In this document: positions 13,844 to 21,285 of the stretch, one piece after another
How positions within the stretch are numbered: position 1 is the stretch's first letter
Layout: each line of letters opens with the position of its first letter
Assembly: GCA_001818435.1 (NCBI GenBank)
Contig: MHKO01000006.1
Span: forward strand, 1-25,037
Length of the DNA stretch: 25,037 bases
Direction: 5' to 3'
From: Candidatus Komeilibacteria bacterium RIFCSPLOWO2_02_FULL_48_11
Lineage (GTDB): Bacteria; Patescibacteriota; Patescibacteriia; UBA2169
The notes under the pieces: generated by a model
Seen by the model: only the letters and a program-made list of their open reading frames with translations
Told to the model about the DNA's origin: nothing
The model's database searches: none
Made by a program: the position numbers and the translations under genes

Positions 13844-14038
13844 TTAATCATCCAAATCAAACAAATCCTCAATTTTTATTTTGAGGGCTTTGGCCACGTC
13901 CCAAGCCAGCTTTAAAGACGGCACGTATTTCCCTTGCTCCAAGAACACGATTGTCTCCCGCCTGACCCCGGCTTTTCTGGCTAAATCCTCCTGGGTCAGA
14001 TTATGACTGGCTCTTAATTCTTTAATTCTGGTCTTCAT
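13844..14038 (-). CDS. XRE-family transcriptional regulator
   Basis: The 64-aa protein is a single Cro/C1-type helix-turn-helix domain: KTRIKELRASHNLTQEDLARKAGVRRETIVFLEQGKYVPS, followed by LAWDVAKALKIKIEDLF. The start at 14038 (MKTRIKELR) fits this family; an ATG at 14080 would overlap the upstream gene. It follows the membrane-protein gene by one base. Small regulators of this type (YozG/YgzD-like) are often paired with a DUF2178 membrane protein, as here. It most likely regulates the operon by binding the palindrome at 14504-14531. Confidence 0.92.
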   Translation of the reverse strand: MKTRIKELRASHNLTQEDLARKAGVRRETIVFLEQGKYVPSLKLAWDVAKALKIKIEDLFDLDD

Positions 14039-14039
14039 G

Positions 14040-14474
14040 TCAGAGTAGCCGGCCTTTGCTCTGGTAATAAATCCAGGCAATAATGAAAATTATGCTCATG
14101 CCAGCAATGCCGCCACCCACGACCTGGCCAGCATCCAACTTTATGACTCCAAACATTTTGGCGAAAAACGACTCAAAAAAGGAAATGGCCAAAAGCCAGT
14201 ACAAAGAAATGTAAAAGGTCATAGCCGCGGCCTGGGTCATGACTTTTTTCGACCGCTCGTCATCCAAAGGCAGGCCCTTCCTGACATCGCTGTATTTATG
14301 CTTGATAAAGTAAATCATGAAAAGAATGGCAATAAGCAGTATTATCAAAGCCAGAGAACCCCCAAAATTTATTCTGCCCCTTTTGGCCATTTCGATGCCG
14401 TAGAGCAGGCTGGTTAAGAGTACCAGACAGGCAAGGATAGACATTCCAATCAGGCGAAGTTTGTCTTTTTTCAT
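14040..14474 (-). CDS. DUF2178-like membrane protein
   Basis: The 144-aa protein has four hydrophobic helices (about residues 7-26, 37-57, 85-104 and 117-136). Between helices two and three is KGLPLDDERSKKVMTQAAAMTFY, which resembles the 'G.P.DER...' segment of DUF2178-type proteins. It precedes the XRE regulator with almost no gap, so both are made from the promoter at 14508-14536. In other bacteria such pairs are regulator plus membrane partner, sometimes linked with antimicrobial peptide resistance or signalling, but the role here is unknown. Confidence 0.8.
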   Translation of the reverse strand: MKKDKLRLIGMSILACLVLLTSLLYGIEMAKRGRINFGGSLALIILLIAILFMIYFIKHKYSDVRKGLPLDDERSKKVMTQAAAMTFYISLYWLLAISFFESFFAKMFGVIKLDAGQVVGGGIAGMSIIFIIAWIYYQSKGRLL

Positions 14475-14503
14475 AGATGAGATAGTAAGTTAATTTGACA
14501 TGG

Positions 14504-14531
14504 TTTTATGTTAGAACATTCTAACATAAAA
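14504..14531. promoter_or_regulatory. Perfect 28-bp palindrome, putative operator
   Basis: Arms TTTTATGTTAGAA (14504-14516) and TTCTAACATAAAA (14519-14531) are exact reverse complements with a 2-base centre, CA. The palindrome covers the -10 box and spacer of the promoter for the membrane protein and XRE regulator, so a bound dimer would block RNA polymerase. Autoregulation by the XRE protein is the likely reading. Confidence 0.8.
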
Positions 14532-14536
14532 GTCAA
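14508..14536 (-). promoter_or_regulatory. Promoter of the membrane protein-XRE operon
   Basis: On the minus strand, TTGACT (14536-14531), a 17-base spacer and TAACAT (14513-14508), with a start expected near 14500 and the ATG at 14474. It is overlapped by the 28-bp palindrome. Confidence 0.75.
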
Positions 14537-14555
14537 ACCCTGTTTTTCCACAAGC

Positions 14556-14580
14556 AAAAAAAGACGCCCCCAGAGGCGCT
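14556..14580 (-). terminator. Rho-independent terminator after the SdpI-like gene
   Basis: On the minus strand a GC-rich hairpin, AGCGCC-TCTGGG-GGCGTC (14580-14563), is followed by seven T residues. It ends the SdpI-like transcript before the promoter of the next operon. Confidence 0.75.
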
Positions 14581-14592
14581 GGCCAACTTTAT

Positions 14593-15240
14593 CTAGATAA
14601 TCTTTTTCTCTTGCCTAAAAACCAGATAAGAATAAACAGAGAGCCACATCGAGGCCGCGACAACCAAAACCACGGCCGCGATTAGTCCCTTGGCTCCCCA
14701 GAAAGAGCCAACAATGGCCGCCACGCCTACTGCTTTGAATAACTTGCCCCCGTGCCGGTGCACGCGTTCCCAGACTTTGTCGGATGACAATGTCCAGGGC
14801 GTGCGGATGCCGACCCACCAATTGCGCTTGGTTTTAGGCAGAATCAGGCCAATCACAAAAAACATGGCCCCCAAAGCCACACCCACGAACCGCGTAAAAT
14901 CAAACCGCATCCCTAAATTCCAAACCAGCATCAAAATCTGCAAATAAGCAAGCAGAACAACGACTGTCAGAATCAGGAGATTGTATTCTTTTTGGAAAGA
15001 TTCAATGTTGCGGCGCAAAGGGTCAATTTTGGGCAACAGGAACATGAACCCGGCAATCACCACAGCCATGATGGGCAATAAAAACAATCCCCAGAACTTT
15101 CCCATGTAACCGTTCACTTCACCAGCCGCGCTCCAATGCGTGGCCACTTGCGCGGGAAGGTACGGATAATAATAAACCCCAACTCCGGTGAGGGCGAGAA
15201 GAATAAGCAGAATAAAGATGAGCGTGGTTTTACGGGTCAT
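14593..15240 (-). CDS. SdpI/YhfL family membrane protein with DUF1648 domain
   Basis: The 215-aa protein has six hydrophobic segments. The N-terminal part contains LPAQVATHWSAAGEVNGYMGK, the mark of the DUF1648 domain. After the middle helices comes NWWVGIRTPWTLSSDKVWERVHRHGGKLF, the mark of the SdpI/YhfL family. In Bacillus subtilis SdpI gives immunity to the SdpC cannibalism toxin and helps sense it; most homologues are of unknown function. Here it may protect against membrane-active peptides. It is followed by a terminator and then the XRE/membrane-protein operon, so the two units are adjacent but apparently separate transcripts. Confidence 0.92.
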   Translation of the reverse strand: MTRKTTLIFILLILLALTGVGVYYYPYLPAQVATHWSAAGEVNGYMGKFWGLFLLPIMAVVIAGFMFLLPKIDPLRRNIESFQKEYNLLILTVVVLLAYLQILMLVWNLGMRFDFTRFVGVALGAMFFVIGLILPKTKRNWWVGIRTPWTLSSDKVWERVHRHGGKLFKAVGVAAIVGSFWGAKGLIAAVVLVVAASMWLSVYSYLVFRQEKKII

Positions 15241-15300
15241 GTTTGAATTGCTTATTACTATATTGTATTAATCCTACGCTTTTCCCTTAAAAAATCAATC

Positions 15301-15335
15301 AAAAAAACACCCCTCCCGATGACTTGGGAGGGGTG
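15301..15335 (-). terminator. Strong rho-independent terminator of the 138-aa gene
   Basis: A perfect 10-bp stem, CACCCCTCCC (15308-15317) with its complement (15326-15335) and an 8-base loop, is followed on the minus strand by seven T residues (15307-15301). It lies 28 bases after the stop codon of the 138-aa gene. Confidence 0.9.
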
Positions 15336-15363
15336 ACGAAGGATAACGACGAATACTTGTGGC

Positions 15364-15780
15364 TCAGGCGGCCGGCGGGGAAACCGGCTTCCGGCCCGGG
15401 AACACAACCGGCTGCATGTCTTCCACTGTGTTGCTCATGCTTCCGACATACGGGATGACTCCGCGGACGCTGAAGCGCTCGCCAGCCGGCACTTCGTATT
15501 CAGCGAAAATCTCTGTAAGCGCGGCGGTGATGGCTGCCTTGGCTGTGTGGAAATTGCGGCCACCCAGGTTCAACACGCCGCGCAGAGTCCAGAACACGAA
15601 CATGCCGGGCTCCGGGGTCCAGCCCACAACCGGCGGCAGCACCTGCAGTTCCGAAGCATCGCGCAGGTCGAGTCCAAAGTGCTCCTTGACGATCCGCTGG
15701 AGCTGGCGAGGCATCAGACGCACGATGGCGTCACTCGTCTCTTTGGCCAACCCAACATGGGTAATCATTTCAAGGTACAT
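15364..15780 (-). CDS. Orphan 138-aa protein with strong expression signals
   Basis: I do not recognise this protein. It starts MYLEMITHVGLAKETSDAIV, contains GLDLRDASELQVLPPV and GERFSVRGVIPYVG, and has a Pro-rich tail. No signal peptide or membrane helix is visible, so it is probably cytoplasmic. The gene has an AGGAGG Shine-Dalgarno sequence 7 bases from the ATG, unlike most genes in this window, a consensus promoter (15851-15879) and a strong terminator (15301-15335), so it is a single-gene unit likely expressed at high level. Codons are GC-rich compared with neighbours. A role as a small structural or stress protein is possible but unsupported. Confidence 0.8.
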   Translation of the reverse strand: MYLEMITHVGLAKETSDAIVRLMPRQLQRIVKEHFGLDLRDASELQVLPPVVGWTPEPGMFVFWTLRGVLNLGGRNFHTAKAAITAALTEIFAEYEVPAGERFSVRGVIPYVGSMSNTVEDMQPVVFPGRKPVSPPAA

Positions 15781-15850
15781 GGCACTCCTCCTGTTGTATT
15801 AATTTGGGCCTGCTACCTGGCCAAAAAAATCCAGGCCTGTAAATCAAGCC

Positions 15851-15879
15851 ATAATAACACATCTTGGTCGAAAAGACAA
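15851..15879 (-). promoter_or_regulatory. Promoter of the 138-aa gene
   Basis: On the minus strand, TTGTCT (15879-15874), 17 bases, then TATTAT (15856-15851). The expected start is near 15844, leaving a leader of about 64 nt with a CCTGG/CCAGG hairpin and the AGGAGG site just before the ATG at 15780. Confidence 0.75.
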
Positions 15880-15891
15880 TTATGTCTCAAT

Positions 15892-15917
15892 ATTAAAAAC
15901 AAGCTGCTTTTTGCAGC
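15892..15917 (-). terminator. Terminator of the P-type ATPase gene
   Basis: Directly after the ATPase stop codon the minus strand reads GCTGC-AAAAA-GCAGC (15917-15903), followed by TTGTTTTT. The stem is short (5 bp) but well placed. Confidence 0.65.
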
Positions 15918-18665
15918 CTAAAACAAAACCGCATTTTTCCGCTTCACGATGAATAAATATTTAGCCAGCTCAATCAGGCCCACTACCCACAAACAGGCGA
16001 AGATGATTAGAAGCCATTCAGCTACTCCCAAAGGCACGGTGCGCAGTAATTTTTGCATGAACGGAACATAGAGGCCGAAAATCTGAATAGCAAACCCGGC
16101 CACGACCGCGGCAATCAGCCATTTATTGGCGAAAAAATTATGCTCAAAAATCGTGTGCCGCACCGTGCGGGCCGAAAAAACGTAAAGCAGGGAATCAATG
16201 GCCAAGGTGGTAAAAGCCACGGTGCGGGCCAGTTCCAAATTGCCCGAAGTTTTCCAGACAAGCCAGAAAAGCCCCAAAGTGGTGAGCGCCGTAATGACGC
16301 TGATGAAAAAAATCAGGAACTTGCGTTCAAAATCCAAAACCGGCTGGCGGCGCGGAATCGGTTTCTCGGACATGACTTCCGATTCTTCCGGCTCCTGGGT
16401 TAAGGCGAAATTAGGCAAACCGTCAGTGACTAAATTAATCCAGATAATCTGGGCCGGCAAAACCGCGAGCGGCCAGCCCAGCAACAAGCCAAAACCAATA
16501 ATCAGCATCTCGGCAAAACTGTCGGAAAGCAGGTACAGCACCAGCTTGCGGATGTTGTCAAAAATCACCCGGCCTTCCCGCACGGCCCGGACAATGGTGG
16601 CCAGATTATTATCCAGCAGAATCAAATCAGCCGTTTCTTTGGCCACATCCGTGCCTGAACCCAAAGCCACGCCAATGTCGGCCCGCTGCAGGGCCGGCGC
16701 ATCGTTGACCCCGTCCCCGGTCATGGCCACCACCTCGCCGTGCGACTGCAAGGCCTCGACAATGCGCAATTTGTCTTCTGGACTCACCCGCGCGAAAACC
16801 TCAACTTTTTTTACGGCCCGGGCCAGCTGGGCCTGGGACATGCCGGCCAATTCCGCTCCATCGATAATCTTGCCCTCGCCAACCTCCAGCCCGGCCTCGC
16901 GGGCAATAGAACTGGCCGTGTCTTTATTATCGCCGGTGATCATAATAGTGCGCACTCCGGCGGCGCGTGTTTCGGCAATAGTTTGGACAACCTCGCTCCG
17001 CAGAGGGTCTTTGATGCCCCAAAAACCAACCCAAACAGCTTCTTGGTTATAGTCAGGGAGCTCTCCAAAAGAAGCGGCTTGAATGGACACGCCCTTGTAA
17101 GCCGCGCCTAAAACGCGCAAACCCAGGCGCGAAAGCTTTTGGTGCTGTTTCAAAAATTCATTCTTCTTTTTGGCATCCAACTTTTTAACCGCCCGGCCAG
17201 ACTGGTAATAAGAACAAAAATTAATAATCTTTTCCGGCGCGCCTTTAAAATGGATGATGTTCTGTTTGTCGGTCCAGGAGTTGAGAGTGGCCATGAATTT
17301 TTTCTGGGAGCTGAAAGGAATCTCATCGCGCCGCGGCCGCTCGCTAAAAGCGTCTTTCTCGCTGAACCCTAAATCCAAAGACGAGAGCAGAATCGCTTTC
17401 TCGGTCGGCGAGCCCACTAACGCTTCAGCGCTTAATTCATCTTTGGCAGTATCTTGATTCATAGCCGAGCCGATAACCGCGTTATTGCAAAAAATTCCGA
17501 TTTTAGCCAACAGACGCATTTCCCACAAGCCTTTGACCGTTTCTTTGAGATTATGGCCATTGGCAATGGTATCAATGTCGTGGCTCGGGGTTAGGAGGCG
17601 CGTTACCCGCATTTCGCCCAAAGTGATGGTGCCGGTTTTGTCGGCGCAAATCACCGTGGTTGAGCCCAAAGTTTCGGCGGCCACCAGTTGTTTCACCAAA
17701 GCCCCGCGCCGCAAAATCCGCTGCATGCCCAAAGCCAGAATAACGGTGACTCCAATAACCAGGCCTTCGGGAATGGCGGCTACCACTATGGCCACGGTGG
17801 TGGTGAACATCTGGACAAAATTTTGCTTAGCCGCGAGGCCGGCGCCCAAAAGAATAGCGGCTAATCCCAATACCCAAATCAATACCCAGTGGCTGAAGCG
17901 GCCCAATTTTTCCTGAAGCGGAGTGCGGGGAGTTTTTGTTTCCTTGACCAAGGAAGCGATTTTGCCGATTTCGGTTTGCGCGCCAATGGCCGTGACAAAA
18001 AATTTGCCCCGGCCCTCAGCGACCACAGTACCCATAAAAACCATGTTGTGTTGGTCAGCCAGAATCAGCTCGCCTTCCAGAGCGTGGTTGATTTTTTCGC
18101 AAGCTTCGCTTTCGCCGGTCAAGGCCGCTTCGTTAATTTTTAGATACTCGGTTTCAAACAGCCGGCCATCAGCCGGCACTTTGGCCCCTGGCGAGAGAAT
18201 CACAATATCGCCGGGCACGAGTTCCCGAATGTCCAAGACATGCTCGCGCCCGTCGCGCACCACGCGGGCCTGGTGGTTGATGATTTTTTTGAGCGCGGCC
18301 AGGGCGTTCTGGGCTTTGTATTCCTGAAAAAAACCAACCACCACATTGATTAAAACCGCGGCTAAAATTATTCCGGCATCAACGTTGTCTCTTAAATAAA
18401 AGCTTATTCCCGCGGCCGCGGCCAGAATGTAAATTAAAGAATTTTTGAATTGCCGCAAAAATAAAATCAACCCCCCAATTTGAGGCTCTTCAGGCAAGAT
18501 ATTGCGGCCATGCTTGGCCAAACGCTCCTGCGCCTCGGCATAAGTTAGTCCGGTTTTGCCAACCTTGAGCTTGCCGGCGGTTTCGGCCAAAGTTAAATTA
18601 TGCCAATCTTTTTTGGCATGAGTTGGCTTTATGGCATCAATGCCTTTGATTTGTTTCTCGGGCAT
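15918..18665 (-). CDS. P2-type cation-transporting ATPase (Ca2+-like)
   Basis: This 915-aa integral membrane pump couples ATP hydrolysis to cation export. Landmarks: TGES of the actuator domain (183-186); PEGL in helix M4 (299-302); phosphorylation motif DKTGT (342-346, D342); nucleotide-binding KGAPE (474-478); DPLR (553-556); TGDN (577-580); hinge TGDGVNDAP (649-657); NLVTDG in M6 (744-749). Residues matching the SERCA calcium ligands E309, E771, N796, T799 and D800 appear as E300, E719, N744, T747 and D748, which supports Ca2+ (or Mn2+) transport over Na+/K+. The N-terminal cation-ATPase domain (DWHNLTLAETAGKL) and the C-terminal helices are intact. tRNA-Lys lies upstream in the same direction. 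Confidence 0.94.
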   Translation of the reverse strand: MPEKQIKGIDAIKPTHAKKDWHNLTLAETAGKLKVGKTGLTYAEAQERLAKHGRNILPEEPQIGGLILFLRQFKNSLIYILAAAAGISFYLRDNVDAGIILAAVLINVVVGFFQEYKAQNALAALKKIINHQARVVRDGREHVLDIRELVPGDIVILSPGAKVPADGRLFETEYLKINEAALTGESEACEKINHALEGELILADQHNMVFMGTVVAEGRGKFFVTAIGAQTEIGKIASLVKETKTPRTPLQEKLGRFSHWVLIWVLGLAAILLGAGLAAKQNFVQMFTTTVAIVVAAIPEGLVIGVTVILALGMQRILRRGALVKQLVAAETLGSTTVICADKTGTITLGEMRVTRLLTPSHDIDTIANGHNLKETVKGLWEMRLLAKIGIFCNNAVIGSAMNQDTAKDELSAEALVGSPTEKAILLSSLDLGFSEKDAFSERPRRDEIPFSSQKKFMATLNSWTDKQNIIHFKGAPEKIINFCSYYQSGRAVKKLDAKKKNEFLKQHQKLSRLGLRVLGAAYKGVSIQAASFGELPDYNQEAVWVGFWGIKDPLRSEVVQTIAETRAAGVRTIMITGDNKDTASSIAREAGLEVGEGKIIDGAELAGMSQAQLARAVKKVEVFARVSPEDKLRIVEALQSHGEVVAMTGDGVNDAPALQRADIGVALGSGTDVAKETADLILLDNNLATIVRAVREGRVIFDNIRKLVLYLLSDSFAEMLIIGFGLLLGWPLAVLPAQIIWINLVTDGLPNFALTQEPEESEVMSEKPIPRRQPVLDFERKFLIFFISVITALTTLGLFWLVWKTSGNLELARTVAFTTLAIDSLLYVFSARTVRHTIFEHNFFANKWLIAAVVAGFAIQIFGLYVPFMQKLLRTVPLGVAEWLLIIFACLWVVGLIELAKYLFIVKRKNAVLF

Positions 18666-18680
18666 GGATTAAAAGTTATT

Positions 18681-18769
18681 TGGTGCGCCGTGCAGGATTC
18701 CCACCCAGGGGGTGGCCAGCCTTTGGCTGGGAACCTTAATTGGAAACATTGGTGCGCCGTGCAGGATTC
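18681..18769. repeat. Direct repeat of the tRNA-Lys 3' end
   Basis: The 20 bases TGGTGCGCCGTGCAGGATTC occur at 18681-18700 and again at 18750-18769. The second copy is the CCA end, acceptor arm and part of the T arm of tRNA-Lys. The 49 bases between the copies hold a twin palindrome. This could mark an integration or deletion event at the tRNA, or the remains of a second tRNA-Lys gene. Confidence 0.8.
18701..18730. repeat. Twin 6-3-6 palindrome repeat, second copy
   Basis: CCACCC-AGG-GGGTGG (18701-18715) and CCAGCC-TTT-GGCTGG (18716-18730) are two adjacent perfect palindromes with the same 6-3-6 geometry as 4238-4267. The second halves of both copies share CAGCC-TTT-GGCTG. Confidence 0.75.
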
Positions 18770-18826
18770 GAACCTGCGACCATTTGCTTAAAAGGCAATT
18801 GCTCTACCAGGCTGAGCTAACGGCGC
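18750..18826 (-). tRNA. tRNA-Lys (TTT anticodon)
   Basis: Acceptor arms GCGCCGT/ACGGCGC pair fully. The D arm is GCTC...GAGC, the anticodon loop CTTTTAA gives anticodon TTT, and the T arm is GCAGG/TTCGAAT/CCTGC. Discriminator A and CCA are encoded. The promoter at 18843-18871 is correctly spaced. Its 3' end is duplicated 69 bases downstream. Confidence 0.95.
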
Positions 18827-18842
18827 TCATTAGAACAATAAA

Positions 18843-18871
18843 AAGATAACAAAAAAAACAGATTTTGGCAA
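18843..18871 (-). promoter_or_regulatory. Promoter of tRNA-Lys
   Basis: On the minus strand, TTGCCA (18871-18866), 17 bases, then TATCTT (18848-18843). The start is expected near 18836, about 10 bases before the tRNA. Confidence 0.6.
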
Positions 18872-18897
18872 GATTGCAAAGATTATTTTCACAAGGC

Positions 18898-19482
18898 TTA
18901 TTTCTCCACTCTGAACACCTTCCCATGCCCGGGAATAATCCAGTCAGCCAGTTCTAATAATTTCTTGCGACTTGCCACTAATTGTTTCCAATTCTTGACA
19001 TAAGCGTCTTTTTTATAAACTAAACTGCGCCAATCTGTTTTTTGTTTCTCACCATCATTCCACCAAAATAAATCACCAGCCACAGCCACTCTCCCCTTCT
19101 CTGTTTTGACGACCAAAGCGCCATGCTCGTGCGCGTGGCCCGGGGTGGGCATGGCTTGAATTTTTGTGCCCGGAATAAATCCGCCATAAACCACTCCCCT
19201 GTCTTTTTTGTAAATCGTATCAACATCTAAAATAGTTGCTTGAGGAAAAAACCGGATATTTAAAATATGGTCAAGATGAAAATGCGTCAAAAAAACATAA
19301 TCAACATCTTGCGGCTTGATTTTTTCTTTTTTCAAAACCGACTGAAGCCGGACCGTGTTTGATCCCGGATCAACCAGAACAATCTTGCCGCTGTCACGAA
19401 TTAAGACAGTGGCGCTGGAGGCACAAAATCCATTTTTGGCTATTCGGGCATAGCCCTGAATTAGGAGTTTGATGTTAGCCAT
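18898..19482 (-). CDS. MBL-fold metallo-hydrolase
   Basis: The 194-aa protein has the metal-binding motif of the metallo-beta-lactamase fold, LTHFHLDHI (about residues 65-73), followed by PTPGHAHEHGALVV, VAGDLFW and a C-terminal IIPGHGKVF, which supply the other ligands. It resembles MBLAC1-like and glyoxalase II-like hydrolases; the substrate cannot be told. It is an independent minus-strand gene, divergent from the plus-strand methyltransferase that follows. No signal peptide is apparent, so it is likely cytoplasmic. Confidence 0.92.
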   Translation of the reverse strand: MANIKLLIQGYARIAKNGFCASSATVLIRDSGKIVLVDPGSNTVRLQSVLKKEKIKPQDVDYVFLTHFHLDHILNIRFFPQATILDVDTIYKKDRGVVYGGFIPGTKIQAMPTPGHAHEHGALVVKTEKGRVAVAGDLFWWNDGEKQKTDWRSLVYKKDAYVKNWKQLVASRKKLLELADWIIPGHGKVFRVEK

Positions 19483-19557
19483 AGTTATGGTAGAATTTTA
19501 CTACAAATAGAAGCACTTGGCTATTGACTCCCTCTTAATTAATCACTTGCCACTGGT

Positions 19558-19586
19558 TTGTTGTAGATGATTAGATAAGGTATAAT
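19558..19586 (+). promoter_or_regulatory. Promoter of the SPPY methyltransferase-endonuclease operon
   Basis: TTGTTG (19558-19563), a 17-base spacer and the perfect -10 TATAAT (19581-19586). The start is expected near 19593, about 32 bases before the ATG, with no visible Shine-Dalgarno site. Confidence 0.7.
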
Positions 19587-19624
19587 TTGCATACACTCAG
19601 AAAATTCAATGACACTCGCAAACC

Positions 19625-20497
19625 ATGGAAAGAAAAGTCATAAAATCGAATAATTTATTTTCAAAACTGACGCCGTCAGAGGCTATTTTTATTAACGACG
19701 ATTGCGCCGAAGCCTTAAAAACGCTGCCCGATGATTCAATTGATTTAGTATTCACTTCTCCGCCTTATGCTGACCAAAGAAACCATACATACGGCGGAAT
19801 AAACCCTGATAAATATGTTAAGTGGTTTCTTCCAATTTCAAAAGAATTATTTCGCGTATTAAAACCAACTGGAACTTTTGTGCTAAACATAAAAGAAAAA
19901 ATTGTTGCCAGTGAAAGACACATATATGTTATGGAGTTAATTATAGAAATGCGAAAACAAGGCTGGCTTTGGACCGAGGAATTTATTTGGCACAAAAAAA
20001 ACTGCTTCCCTGGAAAATGGCCAAATCGTTTCCGCGACGCCTGGGAGCGACTCCTGCAATTCAACAAAAACAAAAAATTTAATATGTACCAAGACGAGGT
20101 ACGGATACCAATGGGTGACTGGGCGAAAACTCGACTAAAAAACCTTAGCGAAACAGATAAAAGACGCGATAATTCAAAAGTAGGCAGCGGTTTTGGCAAA
20201 AATGTTTCAATGTGGGTTGGTCGTGATCTGGCGTATCCGACAAATGTGCTGAATCTCGCTACTGAAACTGCAAACAAAAATCATAGCGCTGTTTTCCCGA
20301 AACCATTGCCGGAATGGTTTATTAAGCTCTTTACCAAACAGGGCGATACTGTATTAGATCCGTTTTTAGGTTCTGGCACTACCTCTTTAGTAGCCAATGA
20401 GCTGGGTAGAAATTCAATCGGTATAGAAATACTGCCAGAGTATTATGAATTATCGATTTTAAATTTTAAACAGTCACAAAAAATTATAGCATTATGA
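19625..20497 (+). CDS. Site-specific DNA methyltransferase, beta class, probably N4-cytosine
   Basis: The 290-aa protein carries motif IV TSPPYADQR (about residues 44-52) before motif I LDPFLGSGTTSLVA (about 244-257), the beta-class order. SPPY rather than DPPY/NPPY is the usual mark of N4-cytosine methyltransferases, although some SPPY enzymes methylate adenine. It protects host DNA from the endonuclease encoded immediately downstream, whose ATG overlaps this stop codon by four bases (ATGA). The middle region (FPGKWPNRFRDAWERLLQF) is the probable target recognition part. The gene is AT-rich compared with the hydrolase genes on both sides, consistent with transfer. Confidence 0.93.
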   Translation: MERKVIKSNNLFSKLTPSEAIFINDDCAEALKTLPDDSIDLVFTSPPYADQRNHTYGGINPDKYVKWFLPISKELFRVLKPTGTFVLNIKEKIVASERHIYVMELIIEMRKQGWLWTEEFIWHKKNCFPGKWPNRFRDAWERLLQFNKNKKFNMYQDEVRIPMGDWAKTRLKNLSETDKRRDNSKVGSGFGKNVSMWVGRDLAYPTNVLNLATETANKNHSAVFPKPLPEWFIKLFTKQGDTVLDPFLGSGTTSLVANELGRNSIGIEILPEYYELSILNFKQSQKIIAL

Positions 20498-21258
20498 AAA
20501 AAATTAACTACAGCAAATTAAACAAATTCATCACAAGCGATGTCGTTAAACCGTTCTATGATAAAAGGATTGAAAAATTAACAAAGACAAAACTAGGAGC
20601 TATTGTAAACAGAAAAAATCCTTACTTATTCAAAGCAAAAAATATACAAACCGCCGGAGATTTTGCAAAGGATATTCTAGATGCTTTTTTGTCATCGCAG
20701 GAAGAAACTATTTTTGGCGACTTGCTTGAAAATCTGGCTATTTATGTAAATAAAAATATCTTCAATGGACATAAGGCCGAAGAGGGTAAATTTAAAAGCG
20801 TTGATTTGATATTCAAAAGAGACAATAAACTATACATAGTTGGGATAAAATCCGGGCCGAACTGGGGAAATTCAGACCAAGTGAGTACAATGAGAAAAAA
20901 TTTCAAAAAAGCCCGAGAAATTCTAAAAAACGAAAGTGAGAGAAGAGAAATAATCGCAGTAAACGGCTGCATGTACGGTAGGGATAATGCGCCTCTCAAA
21001 AAACACAAAAAAGACAGCGAGCTCAACTATCTTAAACTGTGTGGACAAAAATTTTGGGAATTTGTTTCTGGCGACAAAGAATTGTATAAAAAACTGATAA
21101 AACCACTCGACAAAGAGGTTAAAAAGAGAGACGACACTTTCAAAGAATTATACGCAAAAAAGATAAACGAAATGACTAAAGACATTATAGACCTATTCCA
21201 TACAAAAAACTCCCTTGATTGGAACAAGATTATTGAATATGTATCAAAAGAAAAATAA
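20494..21258 (+). CDS. Type II restriction endonuclease, PmeII/EcoO109I-like
   Basis: The 254-aa protein matches what I recall of the PmeII/EcoO109I restriction family: KNPYLFKAKNI (41-51), LDAFLSSQEETIFGDLLENLA (62-82), then VDLIFKRDNKLYIVGIKSGPNWGNS (103-127) and VNGCMYG, ending with KLCGQKFWEFVSG. The likely active site is D104 with K119 in IKSG; E71 or E72 may complete it. The position normally glutamate in a PD-(D/E)xK site (two before K119) is V/G here. It cuts DNA that the upstream methyltransferase has not modified. Translation is coupled through the ATGA overlap. The exact site is not predictable; EcoO109I itself cuts a GNCC-type site. Confidence 0.88.
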   Translation: MKKINYSKLNKFITSDVVKPFYDKRIEKLTKTKLGAIVNRKNPYLFKAKNIQTAGDFAKDILDAFLSSQEETIFGDLLENLAIYVNKNIFNGHKAEEGKFKSVDLIFKRDNKLYIVGIKSGPNWGNSDQVSTMRKNFKKAREILKNESERREIIAVNGCMYGRDNAPLKKHKKDSELNYLKLCGQKFWEFVSGDKELYKKLIKPLDKEVKKRDDTFKELYAKKINEMTKDIIDLFHTKNSLDWNKIIEYVSKEK

Positions 21259-21285
21259 ACACAATCAAGAAATGCTAAATATTTT

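Noticed and set aside
19765..20277. 170-aa minus-strand frame inside the SPPY methyltransferase gene
   Set aside because: It is a mirror of a strongly supported gene and has no family features.
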